DNA of 64,000 nucleotides. Origin: Spirochaetota bacterium (GTDB lineage: Bacteria > Spirochaetota > Spirochaetia > Treponematales > Breznakiellaceae). Shown here one piece after another: positions 42,272 through 50,355 of this stretch; the first letter of the stretch is position 1; each line of letters opens with the position of its first letter. A program made the position numbers and the translations under genes. The notes beneath the pieces are model-generated. The model ran no database searches, was not told where the DNA came from, and saw only the letters and a list, made by a program, of their open reading frames with translations. The stretch lies in NCBI GenBank assembly GCA_023406985.1, contig JAEXTK010000101.1, positions 9,639 through 73,638 of the forward strand, in the 5' to 3' direction.

Positions 42272-43948
42272 ATGGTAGGTAAAGAGATGCGGTTGGCCGT
42301 CAAGCTTACGCTCGGGTTCTTGGCGGTGGTCGCCGTCGCTCTCGTGATCGGCATCACGGGCATCGTCAACGTCCTCCGCATGGACGGACTGCTCAACCGC
42401 ATCTATACGCGAAACCTCGAGCCCATCACCCAGATCGCGGAAGCGAATTTCAACGCCCTCTACCACGTCAACAACGCGTACCGCTTCGTCATCGTGCTCT
42501 CCGACGCGGAGCTGCAGGAGAGAGCGGACGATGCCAAGCGGTACGACGCCGAATTCAAGAAGCGCATCGAGCGGTTCCGTACGGCCATGGTGGATCCCCA
42601 GGAGGTCGCCCTCCTGGACGATCTGGAAACGAAATGGGGAGAGTATCTCGCCAAGTACGCCGAATTCGAGCGATTCGCGCTGGCGCACCGCTCCTATGAA
42701 GCGAACATGTATCTGTCGGAGACGCTGCGGCCCGCCTACGATACCGCCTCCGCGGCCATGGGCATCCTCGTCGAATACAACAAGAACCTCGCGGAACGGG
42801 CGAACCAGAACGGCAACGCCATCGCGGGCGGCATAACCGCCATGATGGTCATCCTGGTCCTCATCGGCGCCTCGGTCGGCGTCTTCCTGGCCTTCTTCAT
42901 CACCCGATCCATCACGCGCTCGGTCGGCGGCGAACCCGCGGAGATCGCGGCGATGGCGGAACGTTTCTCCGCAGGCTATCTGGAGATCCAGGCCAATCAG
43001 GACGGGACTCGACTCCAAGGCATCAACAAGTCCTTGACCGAGATGGGCTATCGCCTGCGCGAGCTCGTGGCCAAGGTCCAGACCGCCGTGACGGAGGTGG
43101 CCACCGGCGCGGAGCAGATCAGTTCCGCGGCGCAACGCATGAGCGACGGCGCGGCCGAGCAGGCCGCGAGCGCCGAGGAAGTCTCCGCCTCCGTAGAGGA
43201 GCTCGCGGCGACGGTCAAGCAGAATACCGATAATTCCCTCGCGACCGAACAGATCTCGCGCAAGGCTTCCGCGGACGCGGGCGAGGGCGGGAACGCGGTC
43301 AGCCAGGCCGTCGGCGCCATGAAGGAGATCGCGAATCGGATCGGCATCATCAACGAGATCGCGCGGCAGACCAACCTCCTGGCCCTCAACGCGGCGATCG
43401 AGGCGGCCCGGGCCGGAGAAGCGGGGAAGGGGTTCGCGGTGGTCGCCTCCGAGGTCCGTAAGCTCGCCGAGAGGTCCCAAAAGGCCGCCGAAGAGATCAC
43501 CCAGCTCTCGAGCTCCACGGTGCTCAGCGCGACCAAGGCGGGGGAGATCATCGGCCGCATCGTGCCCGATATCAAGAAGACGGCCGACCTCGTGCAAGAG
43601 ATCACCGCCGCGTCCAAGGAACAGACGGCGGGGACCGAACAGATCGGGACCGCGCTCGTGCAGCTGGACTCGGTGATCCAGCAGAACGCGTCGGCGAGCG
43701 AAGAGATGGCCTCCATGTCGGAAGAACTTTCCGGCCAGGCCGCGCAGCTTTCCGCGACCATGTCCTTCTTCAAGCTCGGAGGTTCCGCAGGCGCGCAAAC
43801 GGGAACTTCCCGGCCCGCGGCGCCGCGGAAGGCGGCCGCGCCGCGTCAGGCCGCGAAGACCGAAACGACGAAGATCGTGCCCGGCGCGGGGCGGACGGCG
43901 CGGGCGCCGTCTTCCCCTTCGAGCGACGCCGACTTCGAGGAATTCTAG
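42272..43948 (+). CDS. Methyl-accepting chemotaxis protein, tandem paralogue
   Basis: The 558-residue receptor has the same layout as the one at 39591: TM1, four-helix-bundle sensor ([20 protein letters not shown]), TM2 (about 186-211), HAMP ([20 protein letters not shown]) and the tip [20 protein letters not shown]. The cytoplasmic halves of the two proteins are nearly identical by eye, while the sensor halves differ, as expected for a duplication followed by change in ligand. It ends in an alanine-rich linker and DADFEEF, again tether-like. Its stop overlaps the convergent DD-carboxypeptidase stop. Confidence 0.93.
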   Translation: MVGKEMRLAVKLTLGFLAVVAVALVIGITGIVNVLRMDGLLNRIYTRNLEPITQIAEANFNALYHVNNAYRFVIVLSDAELQERADDAKRYDAEFKKRIERFRTAMVDPQEVALLDDLETKWGEYLAKYAEFERFALAHRSYEANMYLSETLRPAYDTASAAMGILVEYNKNLAERANQNGNAIAGGITAMMVILVLIGASVGVFLAFFITRSITRSVGGEPAEIAAMAERFSAGYLEIQANQDGTRLQGINKSLTEMGYRLRELVAKVQTAVTEVATGAEQISSAAQRMSDGAAEQAASAEEVSASVEELAATVKQNTDNSLATEQISRKASADAGEGGNAVSQAVGAMKEIANRIGIINEIARQTNLLALNAAIEAARAGEAGKGFAVVASEVRKLAERSQKAAEEITQLSSSTVLSATKAGEIIGRIVPDIKKTADLVQEITAASKEQTAGTEQIGTALVQLDSVIQQNASASEEMASMSEELSGQAAQLSATMSFFKLGGSAGAQTGTSRPAAPRKAAAPRQAAKTETTKIVPGAGRTARAPSSPSSDADFEEF

Positions 43949-45177
43949 ATCTTACCGAAGAGTCTCAGGAAGAAGAGCGCGACGCTATCGAGGGCCCGCT
44001 TCCAGATGTTGCCCGGCCGCACCTCGGCGGCGGCCGCGAGCGGGACCCTCCGCAGCTCTCCGAATTGATCGGAGAAGACGAGCTCCGCGAGGACGTCGCC
44101 CGCGGCTAGGGGGGCGATGGGGGCGGGGTTCCGGCGGAGTTCCCAGGTGACCGTATCCGCGCGGTCATTCCCCGCGGTGAACTCCAGGGGTTCGGTGGGG
44201 ACGAGGGCTACCTCGTTCCGCGCGCCCTTCCATACCCGTATCGGATCCAGGTGTTCCACCACCGGCCGAATCGTCCGGAAGTGGGCGAATCCCCAATCCA
44301 AGAGGCGTCCTCCGTCCTCCGCGCGAACGCGTCCGCCCTGCGCGGAATTCGCGCCCGGCCCCCCGAGCAGGACCGCGAGGAGCCTCGTTTCGCCTCTCCG
44401 GGCGGTGAGCACGATGTTGTAACCCGATTCGGGCGTATACCCCGTCTTGAGGCCGTCCACGCCCTCGACCTCGCCGAGCAGGAGGTTGCGGTTGTTTTGG
44501 ATGACGGTGCCCGGCTTGTCGCGGAAGGATTCGGGTAGGTTGGAGGACTGCGGATAGGCGAATTCGCGCACCGCATGGAATTCCGAGAGGGTTTCCGGAT
44601 GGCGGCCGAGATAGATCTTGCAGAAGGCTGCGAAGTCCCGCGCCGTGGTGAGGTTGAACTCCGAATAACCTGAGGGATCGACGAAATGCGTCCTGGCGAG
44701 GCCGAGGGCGCGGGCCTCCGCGTTCATCCGCTCGACGAAGGCCGCTACCGAACCGGCCGTATGGATGGCCGCGGCCACGGCGGCGTCGTTGCCGGAGGCC
44801 ACCGCCATGCCGAGCATGACCTCCCTGAGCGTCACGCGCTGTCCGGGAGCCAGGAACATGAGGCTGGACCCCCAGGGCTGCCGCGCGGCCCAGGTCTCGC
44901 GCGGAAGGGCTACGCGGTCGTCCAGGGAGAGGCGACCGGCGGCGACGTCTTCCAGCACCAGGTGCATGGTCATGAGCTTGGTCAGCGAGGCGGGGGGAAT
45001 GACCGTATCGGCGCTCTTCTCGTAGAGGAGGGCGCCCGTGGTGGCGTCCAAGAGGACGGCCGATCGCGAGGCGACCCCCGGGCCGGCTATCTCGGACTCC
45101 CCGCCGAACGCGGCGCGCGCCGGGCCGACCAGCTGCGCGCAGGCGAGGATGAGGACGAGGGAAGGTCGGGACTTCAT
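43945..45177 (-). CDS. D-alanyl-D-alanine carboxypeptidase (S11 family)
   Basis: The 410-residue protein has a signal peptide ([17 protein letters not shown]) and the S11 active-site motifs: SxxK in [16 protein letters not shown] in [15 protein letters not shown] and KTG in [16 protein letters not shown]. It trims the terminal D-alanine from peptidoglycan stem peptides in the periplasm. The C-terminal part (about 300-410) is the beta-rich PBP5 C domain, ending in [19 protein letters not shown], an amphipathic membrane anchor typical of DacA. It follows asnS by 15 bases and is probably cotranscribed; GAGGAAA precedes the start. Confidence 0.93.
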   Translation of the reverse strand: MKSRPSLVLILACAQLVGPARAAFGGESEIAGPGVASRSAVLLDATTGALLYEKSADTVIPPASLTKLMTMHLVLEDVAAGRLSLDDRVALPRETWAARQPWGSSLMFLAPGQRVTLREVMLGMAVASGNDAAVAAAIHTAGSVAAFVERMNAEARALGLARTHFVDPSGYSEFNLTTARDFAAFCKIYLGRHPETLSEFHAVREFAYPQSSNLPESFRDKPGTVIQNNRNLLLGEVEGVDGLKTGYTPESGYNIVLTARRGETRLLAVLLGGPGANSAQGGRVRAEDGGRLLDWGFAHFRTIRPVVEHLDPIRVWKGARNEVALVPTEPLEFTAGNDRADTVTWELRRNPAPIAPLAAGDVLAELVFSDQFGELRRVPLAAAAEVRPGNIWKRALDSVALFFLRLFGKI

Positions 45178-45192
45178 GCGGGAAGGTTTCCT

Positions 45193-46590
45193 CTAGAAAT
45201 CGGCCTGGCCGACGGCCCGCGGGTACGGGATCACGTCCCGGATGTTCGCCATGCCGGTGACGTAGAGAATCAGCCGCTCGAAGCCGAGGCCGAACCCCGC
45301 GTGGGGGACCGTGCCGAATCGGCGCAGGTCCAGGTACCACCAATAGTCTTCGGGCTTCAAGCCGAGGTCGGTGAGCCGCTTGGTCAGGACGTCCAGGCGT
45401 TCCTCGCGCTCCGACCCGCCGATGATCTCGCCGAGCCGCGGAACGAGGACGTCCATGGCGCGCACCGTCTTCCCGTCCTCGTTGAGCTTCATGTAGAAAG
45501 CCTTGATCTCTTTGGGGTAGTCGGTGACGATGACCGGGCCGCCCGCGACCTTCTCGGTCAGGAATTTCTCGTGCTCGCTCTGGAGGTCGCAGCCCCAGAA
45601 GGGCTTGAACTCGAACTGGTCCGCGTGCTTCTCGAGCTCCGCGACCGCGTCGGTGTAGGTCATGTGGCTGAACTTGGCCTGCACGACGGAGGCGAGGGTG
45701 TCGATGATGCCCGGCTGGATTCGGGAGTCGAAGAATTCGAGGTCCTCGCGGCAGTCGGAGAGGGCGCACGCGAAGAGGTGCTTGAGGAAGTCCTCCGCGA
45801 GCCGCATGTTGTCTTCTAGGTGGTTGAAGGCCACTTCCGGCTCGACCATCCAGAACTCGGCGAGGTGCCGCGTGGTGTTGGAATTCTCCGCGCGGAAGGT
45901 GGGGCCGAAGGTGTAGACCCGGGAGAGGGCCGTGGCATAGGTTTCGGCCTCCAGCTGGCCGGAGACCGTGAGGTAGCTCCGCTTGCCGAAGAAATCCTTG
46001 GAATAATCGACGCTCTTTCCGGACTTCGCGACCGCGTCCAGGTCCAGGGTGGTCACCTGGAACATCGCGCCGGCGCCCTCGGCGTCGCTCGCGGTGATGA
46101 GGGGCGTGTGGAGGTACTGGAAACCGCGGTGCTGGAAGAACTCGTGGATGGAGAAGGCCAAGCGGCTCCGCACGCGGGCGACCGCGCCGAAGGTATTGGT
46201 GCGGGCGCGGAGGTGGCCGACCTCGCGGAGGAATTCGAACGAGTGCCGCTTCTTCTGGAGCGGGTACGTATCGACCGGGGCGTCCCCGATGACCGCCACC
46301 GTGGTCGCGGCGATTTCGGAGGCCTGGCCCGCCGCGGGAGAGGGCACGAGGGTGCCCTCGGCCTCCACGGAAGCCCCGGTGACCGCCGCGGCGAGGGCCG
46401 CTTCGGTGGCGCCGTCAAGGCCCTTGGACCGGTCGAAGGCGAGCTGGAGGCTCCGGAAACAGGAACCGTCGTTCAGCTCGAGGAAGACGAGGTTTTTCGA
46501 ATCGCGCTTGGTCCGGACCCAGCCGCGGACGACGATCTTTCTACCGTCGGCGGGAAGGGCGAGGATGTCCTTGATGAGGATCGTATCCAT
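45193..46590 (-). CDS. asnS: Asparaginyl-tRNA synthetase
   Basis: The 465-residue class II synthetase charges tRNA-Asn. It has the N-terminal anticodon-binding OB fold (KIVVRGWVRTKRDSKNLVFL) and the catalytic domain with FGPTFRAENSNTTRHLAEFW (motif 2) and GFGLGFERLILYVTGMANIR (motif 3). The HAEFWMVEPE-like block and the absence of an AspRS insertion point to AsnRS. The ATG at 46590 lies three bases after the predicted transcription start and has no ribosome-binding site. It is divergent from citrate synthase and is followed by the DD-carboxypeptidase gene. Confidence 0.95.
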   Translation of the reverse strand: MDTILIKDILALPADGRKIVVRGWVRTKRDSKNLVFLELNDGSCFRSLQLAFDRSKGLDGATEAALAAAVTGASVEAEGTLVPSPAAGQASEIAATTVAVIGDAPVDTYPLQKKRHSFEFLREVGHLRARTNTFGAVARVRSRLAFSIHEFFQHRGFQYLHTPLITASDAEGAGAMFQVTTLDLDAVAKSGKSVDYSKDFFGKRSYLTVSGQLEAETYATALSRVYTFGPTFRAENSNTTRHLAEFWMVEPEVAFNHLEDNMRLAEDFLKHLFACALSDCREDLEFFDSRIQPGIIDTLASVVQAKFSHMTYTDAVAELEKHADQFEFKPFWGCDLQSEHEKFLTEKVAGGPVIVTDYPKEIKAFYMKLNEDGKTVRAMDVLVPRLGEIIGGSEREERLDVLTKRLTDLGLKPEDYWWYLDLRRFGTVPHAGFGLGFERLILYVTGMANIRDVIPYPRAVGQADF

Positions 46591-46599
46591 GATTCGCTC

Positions 46600-46629
46600 A
46601 GTATAGCCGCTTTCCTCACCGCGCGTCAA
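46600..46629 (-). promoter_or_regulatory. Promoter of asnS, near-leaderless
   Basis: On the minus strand TTGACG (46629-46624), an 18-base spacer and TATACT (46605-46600) predict a start near 46593, three bases before the asnS ATG. Confidence 0.65.
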
Positions 46630-46649
46630 AGGTGGCCGTCGGAGGGGTA

Positions 46650-46679
46650 TTGCATAAGTATTCGTAATATGCGCATAAT
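46650..46679 (+). promoter_or_regulatory. Promoter of the citrate synthase gene
   Basis: TTGCAT (46650-46655), an 18-base spacer and CATAAT (46674-46679) predict a start near 46686. The -35 overlaps the first operator-like repeat and the start site lies in the second. The leader of about 20 bases ends in GGAGGG before the ATG at 46707. Confidence 0.55.
46652..46663. promoter_or_regulatory. Operator-like repeat at the citrate synthase promoter (distal)
   Basis: GCATAAGTATTC is a 5-2-5 inverted repeat with one mismatch (GCATA/TATTC). Its centre is 32 bases, three helical turns, from the perfect repeat at 46684. It overlaps the -35 box. Confidence 0.45.
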
Positions 46680-46683
46680 CGTC

Positions 46684-46695
46684 GCATATTTATGC
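46684..46695. promoter_or_regulatory. Operator-like repeat at the citrate synthase promoter (proximal)
   Basis: GCATATTTATGC has perfect arms GCATA/TATGC, the same form as GCATATGTATGC before icd. It covers the predicted start site. A further perfect palindrome, TATGCGCATA (46668-46677), lies between the two repeats. Confidence 0.55.
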
Positions 46696-46706
46696 ATGGA
46701 GGGTGT

Positions 46707-48044
46707 ATGGCCGAGAAGGACTATATCGGCAGGACCATGGCGAACAACGCCATCGAACCGGATCTCTACGCCAAGTACAACGTAAAGCGCGGACTCCGTA
46801 ACGCCGACGGCACCGGCGTCCTCGTAGGCCTCACGCGCGTCGGCGACGTCCATGGGTATATCATAGATGAAGGCGAACGCGTCGCCGTGCCCGGCAAACT
46901 CTACTACCGCGGCATCGACGTGGAAGAGCTCGTAGCCGCGGCCGCGGCCGAGAAACGATACGGCTATGAGGAGTCGGTGTATCTCCTCATGTTCGGCGAA
47001 CTGCCGAGCAAGGAAGACCTCGCGAGTTTCTGCGATATGCTCGGGGAGAAGCGCATCCTCCCGGACAATTTCGCCGAAGACACCATCATGAAGGTCCCCT
47101 CTCCGGACATCATGAACAAGCTTGCCCGGTCGGTGCTCACCTGTTACGCCTACGACCCGAAGCCGGAAGACCTCTCGCCGGAGAACGTCCTGCGCCAGTG
47201 CGTGGAACTCATCGCGCGGTTTCCGACCATGGCCGCCTACGCCTATATGGCCAAGAAGCACTATTACGACCATCAGAGCCTGTTCATCCATACGCCCACG
47301 CCGTCCTGCTCCACGGCGGAGACCCTGCTGTCCCTCATCCGGCCCGACCGTCAGTTCACGCGGCTGGAGGCGGAAATCCTCGATCTCGCGCTCGTGCTCC
47401 ATGCCGAGCACGGCGGCGGCAACAACTCCACCTTCGCCGTGCACCTCGTATCCTCCGCGGACACGGACACCTATTCGGCCATCGCCGCGGGCGTGGGCTC
47501 CCTCAAGGGCTTCAAGCACGGCGGCGCCAACATCAAGGTCATGGGCATGATGGAGGACGTCAAGGCCGGCGTGAAGAACTGGGCCGACGAAGGCCAGATC
47601 GCCGACTACCTCGTCAAGATCCTCAAGGGCGAGGCCTACGACCGATCCGGCCTCATCTACGGCCAGGGACACGCCGTCTATACCATCTCCGATCCGCGCG
47701 CGACGCTCCTCCGCGACAAGGCCGCCGAACTGGCCCAGGAGAAGGGCCTCATGGAGGAGTTCGGCCTGTACCGCAGCATCGAGAAGCTCGTACCCGAAGT
47801 CTTCAAGAAGGTGAAGGGTTCGGACAAGGCGATCTGCACGAACGTGGATTTCTATTCAGGGTTCGTGTACCGGATGCTCGGCATACCCGGGGAGCTCTAT
47901 ACGCCCATCTTCGCGATCAGCCGCGTGGCCGGCTGGTGCGCCCACCGCATGGAAGAGATCATCTCGGGCGGCCGCATCATTCGCCCCGCCTACAAGTGCG
48001 TGCAGTCCCGTCTTCCCTACGAGCCCATGAGCGACCGAACGTAA
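46707..48044 (+). CDS. gltA: Citrate synthase
   Basis: The 445-residue enzyme condenses oxaloacetate and acetyl-CoA to citrate. Catalytic blocks are present: LVLHAEHGGGNNSTF, GQGHAVYTISDPRA and NVDFYSGFVYRMLGIP with the conserved Asp region, plus GFKHGGANIKVMGMM. It is of the clostridial/long bacterial citrate synthase type rather than the E. coli hexamer. The ATG at 46707 is six bases after GGAGGG; an upstream ATG at 46692 falls inside the operator and is unlikely. Paired repeats at its promoter match those at icd, suggesting joint control of the glutamate-forming branch. Confidence 0.95.
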   Translation: MAEKDYIGRTMANNAIEPDLYAKYNVKRGLRNADGTGVLVGLTRVGDVHGYIIDEGERVAVPGKLYYRGIDVEELVAAAAAEKRYGYEESVYLLMFGELPSKEDLASFCDMLGEKRILPDNFAEDTIMKVPSPDIMNKLARSVLTCYAYDPKPEDLSPENVLRQCVELIARFPTMAAYAYMAKKHYYDHQSLFIHTPTPSCSTAETLLSLIRPDRQFTRLEAEILDLALVLHAEHGGGNNSTFAVHLVSSADTDTYSAIAAGVGSLKGFKHGGANIKVMGMMEDVKAGVKNWADEGQIADYLVKILKGEAYDRSGLIYGQGHAVYTISDPRATLLRDKAAELAQEKGLMEEFGLYRSIEKLVPEVFKKVKGSDKAICTNVDFYSGFVYRMLGIPGELYTPIFAISRVAGWCAHRMEEIISGGRIIRPAYKCVQSRLPYEPMSDRT

Positions 48045-48074
48045 AAAAAAGACCGTCCGGTTTCCCGGACGGTC
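48043..48074. terminator. Bidirectional intrinsic terminator
   Basis: GACCGTCCGG (48051-48060) pairs perfectly with CCGGACGGTC (48065-48074) around a four-base loop. Eight A residues precede it (48043-48050) and act as a U-tract for minus-strand transcription from the EF-G2 gene; a T-rich CCTCCTTTGT follows for the citrate synthase side. A second hairpin, GGCGCGC/GCGCGCC, lies about 35 bases on. Confidence 0.85.
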
Positions 48075-48186
48075 CGCCTCCTTTGTCTCGCGGCGAAAAC
48101 TCCGCGTAGCGGGGCGCGCGTCTTGAGCGCGCCGCGCCGCGGCGGGGGCCGCGATTCCCCCCTTCAACGTTTCGCTTACGGGATGC

Positions 48187-50268
48187 CTATTCTTCCGTCT
48201 CCTGCACCCTGAACGCCTGCGCGGCCTTGATGATCTCGTCGGCGATCTTACCGGTGATCGGAGCGTAGTGGTCGAACTCCACGCTGAAGGAACCGGTGCC
48301 GCTCGTCATGGACCTGAGGTCGATGGAATAGCGCAGGAGTTCCGCCTGCGGCGCCTGCGCCTTGATTTCCTCGATGCCGCCGCCGACGGATTGCTGGCCC
48401 TGGATCCGGCCACGCTTCCCGGAGAGGTCGGACATGACGTCGCCGAGGTACTTGTCCTCCACGAAGACGGTGAGGTTCATGATGGGTTCGAGGAGCGAGG
48501 GAGCCGCGTTCTTCATGGCTTCCCGGAACGCGTTCCGCGCGGCGAGCTTGAACGCGAGTTCCGAAGAATCCACCGGGTGTTCCTTACCGTCGGTGATCTT
48601 CACCTCCACGTCCACGACCGGGTAGCCCGCGAGCACGCCCGCGGCCATGCCCTCGAGGACGCCCTTTTCCACGCCGGGAATGTAACCCTTGGAAATGGCG
48701 CCGCCGAAGACCGCGTTCACGAACTTATACTTTTCGCCGCGGGGCAGGGGCGCGATCTCGAGCGCGACCTTGGCGTACTGGCCGTGGCCGCCGGTCTGCT
48801 TCTTGTGCGTGTATTCCGCCGGGGCCTTCTTGCCGATGGTCTCGCGGTAGGCGACGCGCGGCACGTGGGTCTGCACCTCGATTTTCTGGTTCGCCTTGAT
48901 CTTGTCCAGGATGATGTTGACGTGGAGTTCGCCCATCCCGGAGATGACGGTTTCCTTGGTCTCGGCGTTGAAGGCGTAGCGGAAGGTGCGGTCCTCTTCC
49001 GTGGCGCGGAGCAGGGCCTCGCCGAGCTTGTCCTCGTCCTTCTTCTGCACGGCGCTCACGGAGACGGCGTGGACCGGCTCCGGCAGCCGCAGGGGCACGA
49101 AGGAGAGCGGTTCGCCGGCCGAGAGCGTATCGTTCGTCTTGACGGAGGCGACCTTGGAGATGACGCCCACGTCGCCGGCGTACAGTTCGCGCACCTCTTC
49201 CAGTTTCTTGCCCTGGCAGATATAGATCTTACCGACCTTCTCTTTCTTGTTCTCCGTGACGTTGAAAATTTCCGCGTCGCTCGTGAGCTTGCCTCTGACC
49301 ACCTTGAGCCAGGAAAGCTTGCCGGAGAATTGGTCGAAGGCGGTCTTTACGACGAAGGCCGCGAAGGGCTTGTCGGGATCGATGGGGACGGCCGTTTCGG
49401 TCCCGTCCGCGGCCCGGCTCCGCTCCTCGGCGGATCGGGGACTCGGTCCGATGTCGGAAATGAAATCCAGGAAGGGGACGAGTCCGGAGTTTTTGACGGG
49501 AATGCCGCAGAAGGCGGGAACGAACTTGTGTTCGGCCAGGGCTTCGATGAGGCCCGTGTGCATCTCCGCGGCGTCGAGGCTGCCCTTATTGACGTAGTGC
49601 TCCATGAGCTCGTCGTCGCCTTCCGCCGCCGCCTCGATGAGGCGCTCGCGCGCCTCGCTGACCGCGTCCGCGTATTCGGCGGGGATCGGACCCTCTTTCT
49701 CCAGGCCGTCCGGCTGGACGAAATACGCCTTTTCGTTGAGGACGTCGATCACGCCCTTGAACGCGGCCCCGGCTCCCATGGGCAGGGTGAACGGCACGGG
49801 TTCGACCTTGAATTTTTCCTTGATGTCGGCGAGCGCGGTGTCGAAGCTCGCCCGCTCGTCGTCGAGCTTGCTGACGTAAATGCCCCGCGGCTTGCTGCGC
49901 TGCTCGAGCGCGCGCCAGAGCTTGACCGTCTCTATCTGGACGCCGGCGCGGCCGTCGACCAACACGAGCGCGAATTCCGCGGACCGGATGGCCAGGATGA
50001 GGTCCCCGACGAAGTCGGAAGATCCCGGCGCGTCCAAGAAATTGATCTTCTCGCCTTTCCAATCCACATGGGCGAGAGCCGCATAAATCGATATCTTGCG
50101 ATCGATCTCTTCGGGGCTCGAGTCCCCGACCGTCTTGCCGGATTCGATCGTTTCGGGTTTTGAAATCGCTCCGCCGGCAAAAAGAAGACGCTCTAGGAGC
50201 GTCGTTTTCCCGGTTCCGCCGTGCCCCGCTAACGATACGTTCTTGATGAGATCCGTGGTGTAGCTCAT
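48187..50268 (-). CDS. Elongation factor G-like protein (EF-G2 type)
   Basis: The 693-residue translational GTPase has all five EF-G domains: G domain with P-loop AGHGGTGKTTLL (about 14-25), domain II (about 310-395), III, IV (YTHKKQTGGHGQYAKVALEI) and V (MTSGTGSFSVEFDHYAP at the end). The G-domain motifs differ from classic EF-G: G3 reads LDAPGSSDFVGD (79-86) where DTPGHVDF is usual, so the catalytic histidine is Ser, and G4 reads SKLD instead of NKxD. This matches the second EF-G class found in spirochaetes and Thermus. It may act in ribosome recycling or stress rather than standard translocation. AAGGAG precedes the start. Confidence 0.9.
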   Translation of the reverse strand: MSYTTDLIKNVSLAGHGGTGKTTLLERLLFAGGAISKPETIESGKTVGDSSPEEIDRKISIYAALAHVDWKGEKINFLDAPGSSDFVGDLILAIRSAEFALVLVDGRAGVQIETVKLWRALEQRSKPRGIYVSKLDDERASFDTALADIKEKFKVEPVPFTLPMGAGAAFKGVIDVLNEKAYFVQPDGLEKEGPIPAEYADAVSEARERLIEAAAEGDDELMEHYVNKGSLDAAEMHTGLIEALAEHKFVPAFCGIPVKNSGLVPFLDFISDIGPSPRSAEERSRAADGTETAVPIDPDKPFAAFVVKTAFDQFSGKLSWLKVVRGKLTSDAEIFNVTENKKEKVGKIYICQGKKLEEVRELYAGDVGVISKVASVKTNDTLSAGEPLSFVPLRLPEPVHAVSVSAVQKKDEDKLGEALLRATEEDRTFRYAFNAETKETVISGMGELHVNIILDKIKANQKIEVQTHVPRVAYRETIGKKAPAEYTHKKQTGGHGQYAKVALEIAPLPRGEKYKFVNAVFGGAISKGYIPGVEKGVLEGMAAGVLAGYPVVDVEVKITDGKEHPVDSSELAFKLAARNAFREAMKNAAPSLLEPIMNLTVFVEDKYLGDVMSDLSGKRGRIQGQQSVGGGIEEIKAQAPQAELLRYSIDLRSMTSGTGSFSVEFDHYAPITGKIADEIIKAAQAFRVQETEE

Positions 50269-50320
50269 GGTGGCTTCTCCTTGGGGAGTATGTCGTCCAT
50301 GATGAGGCCGGCGGAAAGGA

Positions 50321-50349
50321 TTGTCAAGAAAATTGTCCGCGCGTATAGT
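50321..50349 (+). promoter_or_regulatory. Promoter of the coiled-coil gene, leaderless layout
   Basis: TTGTCA (50321-50326), a 17-base spacer and TATAGT (50344-50349) place the predicted start exactly on the ATG at 50356. Confidence 0.65.
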
Positions 50350-50355
50350 TGAGGA

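Noticed and set aside
46692..46706. Alternative citrate synthase start at the ATG 46692
   Set aside because: It overlaps the operator-like repeat and lies upstream of the GGAGGG site, which points to the ATG at 46707.
48268..50163. A 631-codon open frame opposite the EF-G2 gene
   Set aside because: Acidic and histidine-rich shadow of the EF-G2 codons; no start signal.
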